Of a DNA stretch of 64,000 nt, positions 47,523 through 58,656 are shown piece by piece (within the stretch, counting starts at the first letter, position 1; every line of letters begins with the position of its first letter). The DNA lies in contig CM029650.1 of assembly GCA_017311315.1 (NCBI GenBank), positions 20,224,456 to 20,288,455 of the forward strand, given 5' to 3'. A model generated the notes under the pieces. That model made no database searches, had not been told where the DNA came from, and saw only the letters and a program-made list of their open reading frames with translations. This DNA is from Dendrocalamus latiflorus (taxonomy: Eukaryota; Streptophyta; Magnoliopsida; Poales; Poaceae). The translations under genes were made by a program, and so were the position numbers.

Positions 47523-48989
47523 ATGGCTGACATGGCGAAGCAGAGCGTGTCGCTGCAGTACCCGATCCTCAGCTCGGATAATTATCCGGTCTGGGCGATG
47601 AAGATGAAGGTCAACATGATCGCGCAAGGTGTCTGGGGCGCGGTCGAACCAAAAGAGAAGGACAAGGTCCTCGATGAACGTCTCGACAAGATGGCGATGG
47701 CAGCAATCTATCAAGCCGTGCCCGACTCGATGATGCGACAGCTGGTCGGCAAGGAGACGGCGAAAGACGTCTGGACTACTCTGCAGATAATGCACCAAGG
47801 AGTAGATCGAGTGAAGGAAGTTCGACTTCAAACATTGAGGAGTGAGTTTGAATCATTAAAGATGGGAAGAGACCAGACAGTGGAAGAATTCTCTGGGAAG
47901 TTTAATGAAGTCGTAAACGAGATCAAATCTCTCGGCGACGACTTGAAAGATGAGGTGGCGGTGAAGAAGTATCTACGAGTACTGCCGGAGAAGTTTCTCC
48001 CGGTCGTAACCACACTTATGTACTCGCAAGACCTCTCGAAGATGAAGATTGAGGAGGTAACCGGAGTGCTCAAAGCACACGAGCAGCTCCTGAAGAGTTA
48101 CCAAGCCGACAACGAAGGACAAGGATCTTACAATCAACAAGCCTTGCTCGTGAGAGAAGACATGAGGAACCAATACAAGCCGGACCAGACAGATTCATAT
48201 GGCCAGCAAGGTCGTGGAACTGGTCGAGGTAGAAGATCTCAAGATAAATCTCATATTCAATGCTCCGAATGTGAAAAATTCGGGCATGACGCTGCTGAAT
48301 GCAAAAGCCACATCCAATGCCATACCTGCAAGAAGTATGGTCACTATGCTGCGGAATGTCGAAGCCACATTCAATGCCATAATTGCAAGAAGTATGGGCA
48401 CTATGCTGCAAAATGCAGGAGCAAGAAGAAAGTCGAAGAAGTCAACATAGCTCAAACCTCTGAACTCACAGAACCAACGCTGCTGTTGTCGCACTGCACT
48501 ATTGAAGAACCGACAATGGTGCTACTGAATGAAGGGAAGGTGTTTCCTAGTTTGATGGAGAAGGGAGAGGAGTCTCAGGAACAGTCAGATTGGTACCTCG
48601 ACAATGGAGCTAGCAATCATATGACAGGAACATATTCAATGTTTCATAAGCTAGATGAGAAAGTGCTCGGCAAAGTGAAGTTTGGAGACGGATCAACCGT
48701 GCAGATCAGAGGAAAGGGGACAATTCTGTTGAAGTGCAAGGATGGAAGTCGAAGACCATTGTCAGATATATATTACATACCAAGTCTTTACAGCAATGTC
48801 ATAAGTCTTGGACAACTGACCGAAGGAGGTTGCCGGATCGAGCTAAAAGGTAATCACCTGAGAGTTTTCGACAACAGAGAGCGGCTGCTAATGAAGGTAC
48901 AAAAGTCAGCAAATCGGTTTGTAGAAGCTACCATTGAAAATCTGGAAACCAGATGGTATGCAAAGGGTTCTGGAGGAACCAGAATATGA
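47523..48989 (+). CDS. gag: Copia Gag with protease start
   Basis: 488 aa from the ATG 10 bases after the primer site. The gag core has YPVWAMKMKVNMIAQGVWGAV, DVWTTLQIMHQG and a VEEFSGKFNEVVNEI block (residues 20-150). Three zinc knuckles in a row, CSECEKFGHDAAEC, CHTCKKYGHYAAEC and CHNCKKYGHYAAKC (about 247-300), come from a short internal triplication; one or two is usual. A copia protease follows, with WYLDNGASNHMTG (D-N-G in place of the usual D-S-G) and YYIPSLYSNVISLGQL. The frame ends where pol should continue. Gag would package RNA; the protease may not be active with DNG. Confidence 0.9.
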   Translation: MADMAKQSVSLQYPILSSDNYPVWAMKMKVNMIAQGVWGAVEPKEKDKVLDERLDKMAMAAIYQAVPDSMMRQLVGKETAKDVWTTLQIMHQGVDRVKEVRLQTLRSEFESLKMGRDQTVEEFSGKFNEVVNEIKSLGDDLKDEVAVKKYLRVLPEKFLPVVTTLMYSQDLSKMKIEEVTGVLKAHEQLLKSYQADNEGQGSYNQQALLVREDMRNQYKPDQTDSYGQQGRGTGRGRRSQDKSHIQCSECEKFGHDAAECKSHIQCHTCKKYGHYAAECRSHIQCHNCKKYGHYAAKCRSKKKVEEVNIAQTSELTEPTLLLSHCTIEEPTMVLLNEGKVFPSLMEKGEESQEQSDWYLDNGASNHMTGTYSMFHKLDEKVLGKVKFGDGSTVQIRGKGTILLKCKDGSRRPLSDIYYIPSLYSNVISLGQLTEGGCRIELKGNHLRVFDNRERLLMKVQKSANRFVEATIENLETRWYAKGSGGTRI

Positions 48990-49758
48990 ACGACTTCATC
49001 TACCGGTAGTCGAAGGCCAGCCTGAAGTCATAACAAGCAAGTCGGCAGAAAAGCAAGTCGTGGCAGACGGCAGAAAAAAGCCTGAAGTCGTAACGAACAA
49101 GTCGGCTGAAGTGATTGGACGTGGTCGAGAGGACAATCGACTACGGCAAACGGTGATTGAACGTGGTCGGGAAGTGTCACGACCATGGCAAATGAAGGCT
49201 GGAGGCGGTCGAGAAATCATACGACCATGGCAAACAAGATTTGAACGTGGTCGAAACACATTACGACCACATCAAACCAGGGGTGCGCGAGTAGTCGATT
49301 TCGAACGACTACCTGCACGAACAGGTCCCAGGATCGGCCGGAGCGGTCGAAGCATCGGCCCGAGTGGTCGACACGGACCACATGTAGCAACCGCAGCCGA
49401 GAAAAGAAGGGGTGGCCCAGGTGGTCGACATCGACCACACGCAGCAGGCGAAGTTGTAGCAAACGAGACAGGAGGTGCTTACTCGCATGCAGATGGAGGG
49501 AAGCAAGGTGAAGTCGTACTAGGTGCAACTGGCGCAAAGGAAGGTCGAAGCAACAAGAGCTTGAGTGGTCAGCGTAGATCACATGAAGTCTCAGGAGGAG
49601 CTCCCACAAGACCAAAAGAAGGCAGTCAAAAGCCTGGAGTTTGCATCCCGAGGTGGCGGGAGAAAGCACAGCGTGAAGGACGATGGTCGAAAGCAAGGCC
49701 ACACATCAGTGAAACGAGTTGCTGGTGGAGGAAGCGCGAACCAGAGTTGCAGGAATAA
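48934..49758 (+). CDS. Overlapping basic frame in the copia interior
   Basis: A 274-aa open frame overlapping the end of gag in another frame. It is rich in Arg, Gly and Lys and repeats GRGRE/RPWQ/GGR units that come from GTGGTCG-type DNA repeats. No domain is recognised. It occupies the place of integrase-RT. Whether it is translated is unknown; it may be open only because of its repeat composition. Confidence 0.3.
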   Translation: MKIWKPDGMQRVLEEPEYERLHLPVVEGQPEVITSKSAEKQVVADGRKKPEVVTNKSAEVIGRGREDNRLRQTVIERGREVSRPWQMKAGGGREIIRPWQTRFERGRNTLRPHQTRGARVVDFERLPARTGPRIGRSGRSIGPSGRHGPHVATAAEKRRGGPGGRHRPHAAGEVVANETGGAYSHADGGKQGEVVLGATGAKEGRSNKSLSGQRRSHEVSGGAPTRPKEGSQKPGVCIPRWREKAQREGRWSKARPHISETSCWWRKREPELQE

Positions 49759-49902
49759 AACGGCGAGAGCAAAGGCTGTGAGAGCAGGTGCTCCAGCCCA
49801 GAAAGACCGGTCAAGGAAGAAGCAGAAGCAGGAGAACGTCAAAGTGATCAAGGAAAAAGATCGACATGATGGAAGTTACTAAAAACAAGATTAGGGAGAG
49901 AA

Positions 49903-50787
49903 TGTTGGAAATAATCTAGTTTTAGAAGACGCATACAAAGTTGGGAAGTAATCGAAGTCAAGACGGAGGAGAAATCAGAAGTCGAAGTTAAAGCCGAGTT
50001 CCAGACGAAGTCGTATCAGAGTCAAAATTCAAAGTCGTAGTTGGAAACCGAGTCGAAGTCGTATAAGACTCGGAGTCGGAGTAGGTTGAGAACCCGTGTT
50101 GAATTAGAACAGCCGGGTATAAAAAGAGGCTTAGAGCCATGTATTCGATGAACCAAGCAGTTGAGAAAATACCAAAAAGAGGGAGAAACACATAGCATTG
50201 TTTTGTCGTGTGTTTGCGCAAGACGTGGTCGGAAGGACTCACGATCACCGCAAGCGTGATCAGGAGGAGTTACGACCACGGCAAAGTTCCAGCAGGCGTA
50301 GTCGGGAGGCGCTACGACTACGGCTAAGGAGCGAACAACGTGGTCGTAAGGGGATCGACTACGCAGGGAAGGCTACGACCACGGTGAAGGTGGTCGTAAG
50401 GAGTCGAAGGTGGTCGTAACGAGCTACGACTACACCGGGAAGGCCAGAACGTGGTCGGAAGCGACTCCGACCACGTTGAAGGAAGTGAACGTGGTCGTAC
50501 GGGTGTTCGACCACGGTGAACAGTGATCGCCAGCATCACTGCGTGATCGTAGAAGATTTCGATCACGGTATCTCGAGCGGCTGAAGGAAGGCAGCGGCAG
50601 CGATATCGCAGAGCGGTCGTAAATTGCTACAGTAAATTTACGACCACGTTGAAAAAGCGATCGGAAGAGTTTGAAGCGTTCGGAACTGGTCGTAAGTACT
50701 CTGAACCGATCGTATTTGATTCTCACCGGTCGTAAACGACTCTAACCGGTCGTGAAAGATCTTGGGAAGTCGTGAGATTTTACAACA
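49903..50787 (+). repeat. Copia element 3' LTR
   Basis: 885 bp; otherwise close to the 5' LTR but with a 28-bp deletion near 50315 and several substitutions. Confidence 0.93.
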
Positions 50788-50792
50788 GGATC

Positions 50793-52568
50793 TAATCCCC
50801 ACATATTGTGAGACTATGTGGAGGTCATCCTATGGTTATGATGAGTAATTGACTCTTGATCTAGAGAGATTGAATTTAGTTTTTGAGGTTTGAGAAGAGA
50901 ATGGTTTTCTCTGTAAGGTTTTTAGCCCATGCGACTTGCTCGGCAGTGGCATTTACGACCACTGTGTGCGACCGCTACTGTGAGTGGTCGGCACTGGCTT
51001 TTCGAGTTGAGAGTCAGCAGTGGTTCTTGGGGTCTACGACTTTGTAGTCGAAGGCGATCGCTTGGTGATCATAAAAAGCCTTACGACTTGTTAGTCATAG
51101 ATGGCTTACGGCCTTGTGGTCGGCACTACGACTTGGTAGTCGTAGGTGTCGTATGACTTGGTAGTCGTAGGTGTCGTACGACTTAGTAGTCGTAGGTGGT
51201 CTACGACTTGGGGGTCGGCACTACGACTTGGGGGTCGTAGGCGATCGATTTGTGGTCGGCTGAAGCCCCTACAACTTGGTGGTCGTAAGAGATCGACTAG
51301 TGGTCATAAAGGCCCTCACGACTTGGTGGTCGGCTGAGGCCTCATGACTAGGTGGTCGTAAAGGCCCTCACAACTTGGTGGTCTGCTAAGGCCTTACGAC
51401 TAGGTGGTCGTAAAGGTTCTCACGACTTGGTGATCGGCTCTACGACTTGATAGTCGTAGGAGCTGGTACGACTTTGTGGTCATAGAGATTTGTCGATATA
51501 GTCGTAAGTCGTAGCGACCAGGTTTGGTAGTCATAGCGATCGGGTGCAGAAGTCGAAGCCTGTGTGATCGATGACCGTAGCTATCGGTTGCGGTAGTCGT
51601 AGCCGCAGTCTGCGGTAGTCGTAGCTTGTGCTGCATGGTCGTAGCAAGCTACGTGGTGGTCAAAGCAGCCTTGTGTGTGGTCGTAGGCTGCTGGCACTTC
51701 ATGTCTTGTGCATTCGAGTGGTCGTAAGTGGTTTACGACCAGCTGGGTTGATCTTCGAGTACTCGTAGGTGGTGAAAGATCAGTGGTTTTGCTGGAAAAC
51801 TTGTTGGGTGTGCCAATTGATGGTCTGTATGTCTGGTGCGGTGCTATGTGATGATTTGCTTGTCTGTGTGATTTTAGGACTTTGGAGCTAGATCATGGTG
51901 AGGCGTAAGAGGACTGGGACTAGGCATAGGAGGTATTGAGGTCCAGAACGGTCAGGAGACGTCAAAGATGATCGAGGCTGGTGAGTTGGTTGCAAGCCAG
52001 GACGACGAGGAACTAGAGCTGGAGCTGCTGGAGGTGGACACGACGGGCAACGACGAGGTGGACCGGGACTAGGCTCAGGGAGGAGTCGAGGTCCAGTCGG
52101 TCGAATGCCGGGTGCGGTCGTGTGCAACGAGTGGACCGGGACTAGGCTTAGGGAGGAGTCGAGGTCCAGTCGATCGGAAGGCAGGTGCGGTCGTGTGAGA
52201 ACAGGAAGCTTCCGGGAAGGTGCTTGAGGGGCAATTCGGTGAATTGACTCAAGGCCTGCAAAAGGGGAGAGGTTCCTGTTAAAGTAGTTGTGTCTTGTCG
52301 GTGTTAACGGGTTGTCGCGAGTGTGCGCGTGTGTAAAACCCGGTGTTTGGTGGGGTTAACGGGTAATCCCTAGTGTTAACTAACGTTGTTGGTTTCGATC
52401 ACGTTGTCGGTCTCGACCACGTTGTCTGTCCCGACTACGTTGTCTGTTACAACCACCTTGTATCTCTGCTGAGTGGTCGTATTCGACCACGTTGTGCTTC
52501 CGCCGAGTGGTTGTAAAACCTTAAGGCACCATTCACCCCCTCCCCCTCTGTTGCCTCATCCGGTCCTA
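50793..52568. mobile_element. Decayed LTR-like sequence rich in GTGGTCG
   Basis: 50950-51770 repeats TACGACTTGGTGGTCGTAGG-like units many times. 52058-52130 and 52133-52195 are a direct repeat (GTGGACCGGGACTAGGCT... GAGTCGAGGTCCAGTCG). The end, ACCATTCACCCCCTCC...GGTCCTACA, resembles the 3' end of copia LTRs. No start, partner LTR or genes are seen. I take it as a truncated or solo LTR related to the copia element next to it. Confidence 0.45.
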
Positions 52569-53739
52569 CACATATCCAAACAAGCCTTGAAGGATTTAGG
52601 ACTAAGATCAAGTTCCGGCAGTAACCATCTAACTGTTGCAGCCATGTGGGATAGTGTAGATCACAAACAACACTGAGCACGACAGGGGTATGCTCTGATA
52701 CCGGCATACCGGTAGATGTGATGAACAGAGGGGAATGGAACGCTAGCTCTTCTCACGCATCTTATCGAACACTTTCTGTGCATATACCAACAAAGCAAAG
52801 CAGCGAACCACCTACACATGAGTAGGTACTGAATGATCTATAATGACCAGGACATGAACAGTTGCACTTTGATAATATGTGAAGACTTCGTTCATTTATG
52901 GAAGCACTATTCTTCTGCAACTACTCTAAGTTTGTAACTCCATGCTAACATTAATCCAGAGAAAGAGAAAGAGCTTCATCCAACATTAGCTACCCTTACG
53001 ATCTTGGACATCACGAACTGTGAGTACTCGGATGAGCACATGAACTATGTTTTTTCAACAAAAAAACTCTCCCATGAACTAATTTTGTTGGAAGATTCTT
53101 GAGATCAATTCCTGTTTGTTTCGACTCCAAGCCTTCAAGAAATGAAATGAAATGGAGCAGGATAAAGAAAACTGGATCTGTTTGTTACCTTACAAGCTAG
53201 CTCTCCGAGAAAGAAAACTGGATCTTAGCTCTCCGAGCCTCAGATGATCAGCTCGCTAGATCCGAGGACCGGAAGATCGAAGTATTCTAGAACTAACTTG
53301 TCCGGGAGAAATTCATAATGTCTCCGATGTATTTGGTCTTCCTAATCTTTAACTAGTCCCTCGGATTACAAGGACGACAATTAATAACTCCGGGTTATTT
53401 CTTCCAACTCTCTGAACGAGCTGGTATATATGGCAGTGCTACGTAGTCGTGGGATACCCTAAGGTCAGCAAATGAACAGTATTTCTACTTATTGTGGGAT
53501 ATTGGCAATGGGCCCCAGCCACCCATGGGACCTTGTTCACACCATTTGTTTCTTTAAAAAAGAGTTTCTCTCTCCGTTTTGTAGTATAAGGCTCGTAGCA
53601 TCTTTCACATAAATTAAGAAATATTCTCTTTCTCCGTTTTTTGTGTTTGCTGTTTTAGATCCGTGCGTAAGTATTAAAAAACACAAGATGACCAAGTGCC
53701 CGGATTAAATTTGTGCCTCTTGCTACCTTATCTTATAGA
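52569..53739. other. Spacer, nothing recognised
   Basis: No gene or element ends recognised. It may include the displaced upstream region of the MCTP gene, but no homologous copy is here to prove it. Confidence 0.35.
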
Positions 53740-53930
53740 CTAGCTGCGTAAGCGCCATGTCACGTCCGGCTAGTTACTATATGGACCGAATTAAAAGAGA
53801 CGATAATTCGCATGTAGTTTTCTAAAAACATCGAGGACACGTATGTAATTTTGGAAAAATCTAAGGTCTTTTCCGCAAAAAAAACAAAAACGTGTATGTA
53901 ATTTTGGGAAAACATGGGGTGTTATCTAGC
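53740..53930 (-). mobile_element. Truncated short Helitron
   Basis: Starts CTAGCTGCGTAAGCGCCATGT and follows the short Helitron at 57659-58050 (GGACCGAA..., GATAATTCGCA, ATCGAGGACACGT) for about 190 bases. The other end is missing, lost next to the LTR-like sequence that follows. Confidence 0.6.
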
Positions 53931-54009
53931 AAAAGGAGGAGGCTCCATAAGAATGCCGAGGACATGTATGTAATTAACCGTGGACATGTATGTAATTTTG
54001 AAAAAAGGA

Positions 54010-56571
54010 GGGGCTCCATGGTCAAGCACTATTCATCGTTGTCTTCATCTCAGACTTTGTCACCACCGCTTGCGTTCGATCCAGCCTCAACATCCGTGTC
54101 GTATGCACCATGGTCTTCTCAACTTTCGTGTCCCCGAGCCGCCCATCGCTCTTACCGTGCTTGCCCGTCTCCGTTTGCCGCCACTCCGCCCGTCGCCAAC
54201 CGACCGGTCATTCGCCGTCCTGAGCACTATCGCCAGTGAGCTCACCATCTGCAGCTGAGCCACTCCACCCTGTCGGTAGCCGCATTGCCCAAGCGCCGCC
54301 GTTCCTCGCCGTTCGCCCAAACGAAGGGTTGCCTCGATTCGCGCACCCCGCTAACGTCAGCAACGTCATCACCCCGCACCCATGCCTGGCATCGGATCAA
54401 AGTCTTTGTGGACTCCGTCCATCGTGCACCGAGGCACTAAAACTACGAGCCCACCAATTAGTTGTATTGTTCCATAGACCCATGAGCCAAGTTGAGCCGA
54501 GTTAGCTGCCACCTCAGCCCTAGATCCACGTGTCCGCCAAGTGTCGTGCCACGTGGGTGCCATGTCAGCCAACCAAGTCATCCCATACCACGTTAGCATG
54601 CCTCGTGTCATGCCATGTCACCCTGCCACGTCAGCCCTAGATCCATCTGTCAGCCACGTGCCATGCCACGTCAGCTCTAGAAGGCCAGTCAGCCGCCACG
54701 TGAGCTGATGATGTCATAGTTCCTATATTTTCACTAGAAAAATAATTCGGTTGAAAAAGAAATTAGTTGTTGATGTCATAATTAGGATTTTCTTTAGAAA
54801 AATAAATCTAGTAAATCATATCTTCCTTTTTCTTTATATTTAAATCTTCTGAGAGATCGTTTGTCTCCGCTCTAACTTCAATTGGCCTGGTTTTTTTTTT
54901 CTAAATAGCTCTTTCTTTTGGTTCTAGTTTTGAAATTTTTAGGGTTTATTTGATTTTTTTAAATTTATTTACGTTTTTGAAAGAGCTGAAGTAAGATCTG
55001 AAGATCAATAATCATTAACTGAGCAAGGCCAAGGCAAATCGTGTCCTTTAGTAATGTTGAACCTAGTTTTTAAATTTATTTATTTATTATTTTATTTTAA
55101 ATTATGATGCATTGCTACTTTATTGCAAACATTTGTACTTGATAGTCGTGGTCCAATTTGATTAATTTCACCTTGATAATTTGAATACCATGACTCCATT
55201 GTCATCATAGGATGGGTAATTATTTAGTGATGCAATTCTAGTTGTCATATGGAATGTATGTCTAGTATGCTTAGCCATGCTTATAGTTACATTCGGCTCA
55301 TCATCCCATGTGATCAATTAATTAACTTTGACTTAATGAAATATTGAATCGCGGTTGTAGCTACAGTTATAAAATTTGTGTGCCATGATATGGGTGTGTC
55401 ATTGGTGTTAATCATATAAAATGGTTTTAAGTTGAACCAGTGATCGTGCATTAAAGATGGAAGTATGGTTGACACTTCGAGGGATGTGGACGTCTCGCCT
55501 GGGTAATATCTATGGACTTAACTTTATACGCCATTGATATGAGTATTACTATGCAACCACATATCCAGTATGGGATATACCTAGCTGATTAATTTGTGAT
55601 ATTTTAATGTCAATTTTTCTATTGTGATGAACGTGGGTGTTGGTTAGACATTTCCACGAGGAGTAAGAGGGGGCAATTATCGACTGGTGGTTAACCTACT
55701 CGATGGTGAAATCTTAACAGGCGAAATTAAATTGAGGTTGAGCATTGTAAAAGGCTTATTGTAATTTTCTTTTACGTAGAGATGATCACATCGTGTGAGT
55801 AAAGTTGTGCAACCGCTACAGAGTGTAAAACTATTCAAATAGTCGTATCCCTGGTTATGGACAATGCTCGGTGATTTCACACGAAGAGTAGAGTTTTTGT
55901 AAAAACTTGGTTAGGATAAATTTGGAGAGTGAATGGTTAATTCACTAGTGGTTCATTATGTGAATGATTATTTCACGAGTGGTTTATTGTGTGAATGGTG
56001 AGTTCACTTGTGGTTTAATCAATTCCTTTGATTATTTATTTATTCAGTTTTTTCCTTAAAGTACTTATCTTTCAATCTATTTATTGTATTTACTTAAAAT
56101 TATTGCTTTATGCAAAGTAGCCATTCAATCATCATTTAGTAAGCTTTGCATATTATATTGTATTCTTATTACAAATGACTTGCTGAGTACTCTATGTACT
56201 CACGGCTATATCCACATTTGCCCAGTTGAAGAAGAGGAGCCATATCAGCTGGAGGTATCTAAAGGAGGATATTTCGACGACTTCTCGAATTAGTGTCTCA
56301 CTTCCTAGTCGATTGCCTGTGAGCATGTCGAATGGCCACTTCGTTTCGTTGTGTTTTCGCTGCTAGTTTTGTTAAGCCCTTTCGGCTGCTTAAGTGTAAA
56401 CTTGATCATAAGGTCGCAACTCTGATAATTAATAATGTTTGAGTCTTTTTCTTGGTTAATCTTGAATATGATCGATATTCCATCTATGTTTCCACTGTGT
56501 GCACTAGCGTGATCTTGGACTAGTGCAGAATACACAGAGAGGTCCGGATTTGCATATTTGGGTCTCGACAT
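54010..56571 (+). mobile_element. Long solo-LTR-like sequence
   Basis: Layout as in 8827-12105: a GC-rich block with many GTCAGCC and CACGTC words (54050-54720), an AT-rich middle, and an end with TGTGTGCACTAG and TACACAGAGAGGTCCGG, also found near 11660-11710. It ends near GGGTCTCGACA. Left end and target duplication are not found; no coding region. Borders are approximate. Confidence 0.45.
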
Positions 56572-56759
56572 TAGATCTCTCTTTCCTTCTAACTAAAAAG
56601 TGCACAGATCTAACTAGAATATAATGTATTTCATTGTGTATAGTACCAATTATTAACCTTAGATCACCAGAAATAAAATGGATACATAAGCACTCTTTCA
56701 AATCTCTGTTCTCCTTTCACCAAATCGCCTCAAAGCCACCCCTCGCCTAACAGACAAAA

Positions 56760-56972
56760 ATCTGCTAGGATGAGAGTATTTAATAATGCAGTGAATATCA
56801 CAGATACTTCTATTCTCAACCTGTCTGTGATAAGTAGGCCATTACATATGTTTTTTTTATAAAAACCGTCTATGATGTATCACTGATGAATATCACTAAT
56901 CATTGATAACTGTGTTGCAGTTTAACACTGACAGATTCTGTAGAACCGTCTGTGATGAGGTGTCCAGTAGTG
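56760..56972 (-). mobile_element. CACTA transposon end
   Basis: On the minus strand it starts CACTACTGGACACC and has repeated sub-terminal ACAGACGGTT-type motifs (also AAACCGTCTATGATG and CTGTCTGTGATAAG on the plus strand), as at the ends of CACTA elements. The other end and the transposase are not seen; the left border is approximate. Confidence 0.65.
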
Positions 56973-57476
56973 AAAAACCATAGAGTCTATGGCCCAAGAC
57001 CTTTGTAGAGGTAGTACTGTAACTTCATGTATCCTGATATAATAGTATAAATAGACCTCTCTGTAGCGTAGGGAGGAGAGAACAATTTTTTAATACAAGA
57101 GTTCAGTCCATTCACATTAAGATCACTCCCTTCTTTCCAGGAACTTCGGGGTCCTGACCTTCCACTCCGTTCGAAGGCACCTAGGAGTCCGTCACTCTCT
57201 ATTGTTTGACTTGGAACTATAACTGTGTGTGCTGACGAACATGTAGAAATTAATTGATCTATATCCTTAACTCTTACTAACACTTTACAAATCATACCCT
57301 TCGCGGCCTCGGCCTCACATGCTATAAACATCGTAAGCAAGTTGTACGTAAATTTTTTTTACACAATGTAGCACTGCTCTTAAAAAACGCCTAAACAAAT
57401 ATGGAGCGTCTATTGGTAAGGTGATAGATACTTTCTTAAAAGTCACATTTTGCTACTATTGGATTTCAATGATGGG
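56973..57476. other. LTR-like remnant with TATA box
   Basis: TATAAATAGA at 57046-57055 with transcript-like sequence downstream (TTCCAGGAACTTCGGGG). It resembles part of an LTR; no ends were found. The minus-strand open frame at 56987-57340 has no known motif. Confidence 0.3.
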
Positions 57477-57622
57477 CACTGGCGGAGCTCGGTGCATGGC
57501 CCCTCCGATATTTTGCTAAGCGCAAGGAAATTGTAGTGTGAACGTATGGTATACTACTTATACTCTCTTTCGTGCAATCCTCTTGGCCTGCCCTCAGTAT
57601 TTCGTATGAAACTCCGCCACAG
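57477..57622. mobile_element. Short hAT-like MITE
   Basis: Ends CACTGGCGGAGCTC and ACTCCGCCACAG resemble the CAGTGGCGGAGC ends of grass hAT-type MITEs. No clear 8-bp duplication, so the call is tentative. Confidence 0.4.
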
Positions 57623-57658
57623 ACGGTGGGGTCATCACCCCCCCTCTCTTGTATAGAA

Positions 57659-58050
57659 CTAGCAGCGTAAGCGTGGCGGCACGCCGCGCTAGGTGTGGAC
57701 CGAAGTAAAAGAGATGATAATTCGCAGGGAAGTTTTTCAAAAAAAAAATCGAGGACACGTGCGTAATTTTGAGAAAACAGAAAGCCTTTTTCGCAAAAAA
57801 AGGATCTATAAGGATCTGTACGTAACTAAATGAGGACTCGTACGTATTTTTTGAAAATAGTGGGGTGCTATCCTTCAAAAGAATATGCAATTTTAGTGAA
57901 GTGGAGGGGGTTTTCAGAAAAAAAACCTGGTAGGGATCATTTGCAAGAACTGAGGACCTTTATGTGATTTCAGAAATCTCGGGGGTGTTTTTGCAAATAT
58001 GCTGACGTGGCACCGTGAGAGACCGGAATTCCCGGGCTTTAATATAGTGA
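57659..58050 (-). mobile_element. Short Helitron, 392 bp
   Basis: On the minus strand it starts TCACTATATTAAAGCCCGGG and ends GCGTGCCGCCACGCTTACGCTGCTAG. The GCGTG/CACGC hairpin lies 8 bases before CTAG, and the flanks are A and T as Helitrons require, with no target duplication. No genes. It probably sits in or beside the copia LTR that follows. Confidence 0.8.
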
Positions 58051-58168
58051 TGATTATGTTGAATGTAAATGGAAACACAAACAGTGAATGCAAATGAACC
58101 AGTCGCTCTTTCATTGATCATTGGCATGTATATATACATTCTGTACAGACGTCATGGACGTTGGTTCA

Positions 58169-58204
<36 letters not shown>

Positions 58205-58252
58205 CTGCTGTCGGTTTGGATGAGATCATCCGTAACTTCTCAAGTTGTAACA
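58051..58252 (-). repeat. Copia 3' LTR, partial
   Basis: On the minus strand AAGGGGGAG (purine tract) is followed by TGTTACAACTTGAG, the LTR start. It contains a TATA-like TGTATATATACATG and a (GA)n run near 58170-58200. The far end is lost near the short Helitron. Confidence 0.65.
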
Positions 58253-58656
58253 CTCCCCCTTGATCGAATCCATCTTTGAGATCAATGAATAGTATTAATC
58301 CTACAAAAAGTCCTGTAGGATAAACAAAAACGAGGAGAAATATATGATAGATACGTTGTTAAAAACTCCTTTAAACCCAATGGGAAAATAAGGAGAAATT
58401 GATACAACATATAATGAGTATTGTCTCATTGTAAACTCATATGAGAAAAACCTTTGCAGGAGAAAACTCATAGATAGTTTAGAGGACAATATATGTCATT
58501 GATATCTCCTAAAAAAAACCTCGATGGGGAAAAAATAGGAAATACGACATATGCTTATGCTAATATTGTCTCATTAAAAACTTTATATGAGAAACCTTGT
58601 GAGTAAAACTCATACAAAGAAAAGAGTACAATATGATGCTTTGGACAGAGTAACAT
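58253..58656 (-). other. Copia 3' untranslated region
   Basis: AT-rich, with imperfect repeats of TCTCATATGAGTTTT-type words between the pol stop and the purine tract. Confidence 0.6.

Larger units (their letters stand above)
46586..50787 (+). mobile_element. Non-autonomous copia-type LTR element, 4.2 kb
   Basis: LTRs 46586-47498 and 49903-50787 (TGTTGG...CAACA), target duplication GGATC at 46581-46585 and 50788-50792. The primer site TGGTATCAGAGCC at 47501-47513 fits initiator tRNA-Met, and the purine tract GATTAGGGAGAGAA precedes the 3' LTR. Only gag and the start of protease are coded. Integrase, RT and RNase H are replaced by about 900 bases of unrelated sequence. The 3' LTR lacks 28 bases present in the 5' LTR. 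It would need enzymes from another element. Confidence 0.95.

Noticed and set aside
52685..52705. Reverse primer-site-like text (TATCAGAGC on the minus strand)
   Set aside because: Only 9 bases match and no LTR border follows, so a further copia element could not be supported.
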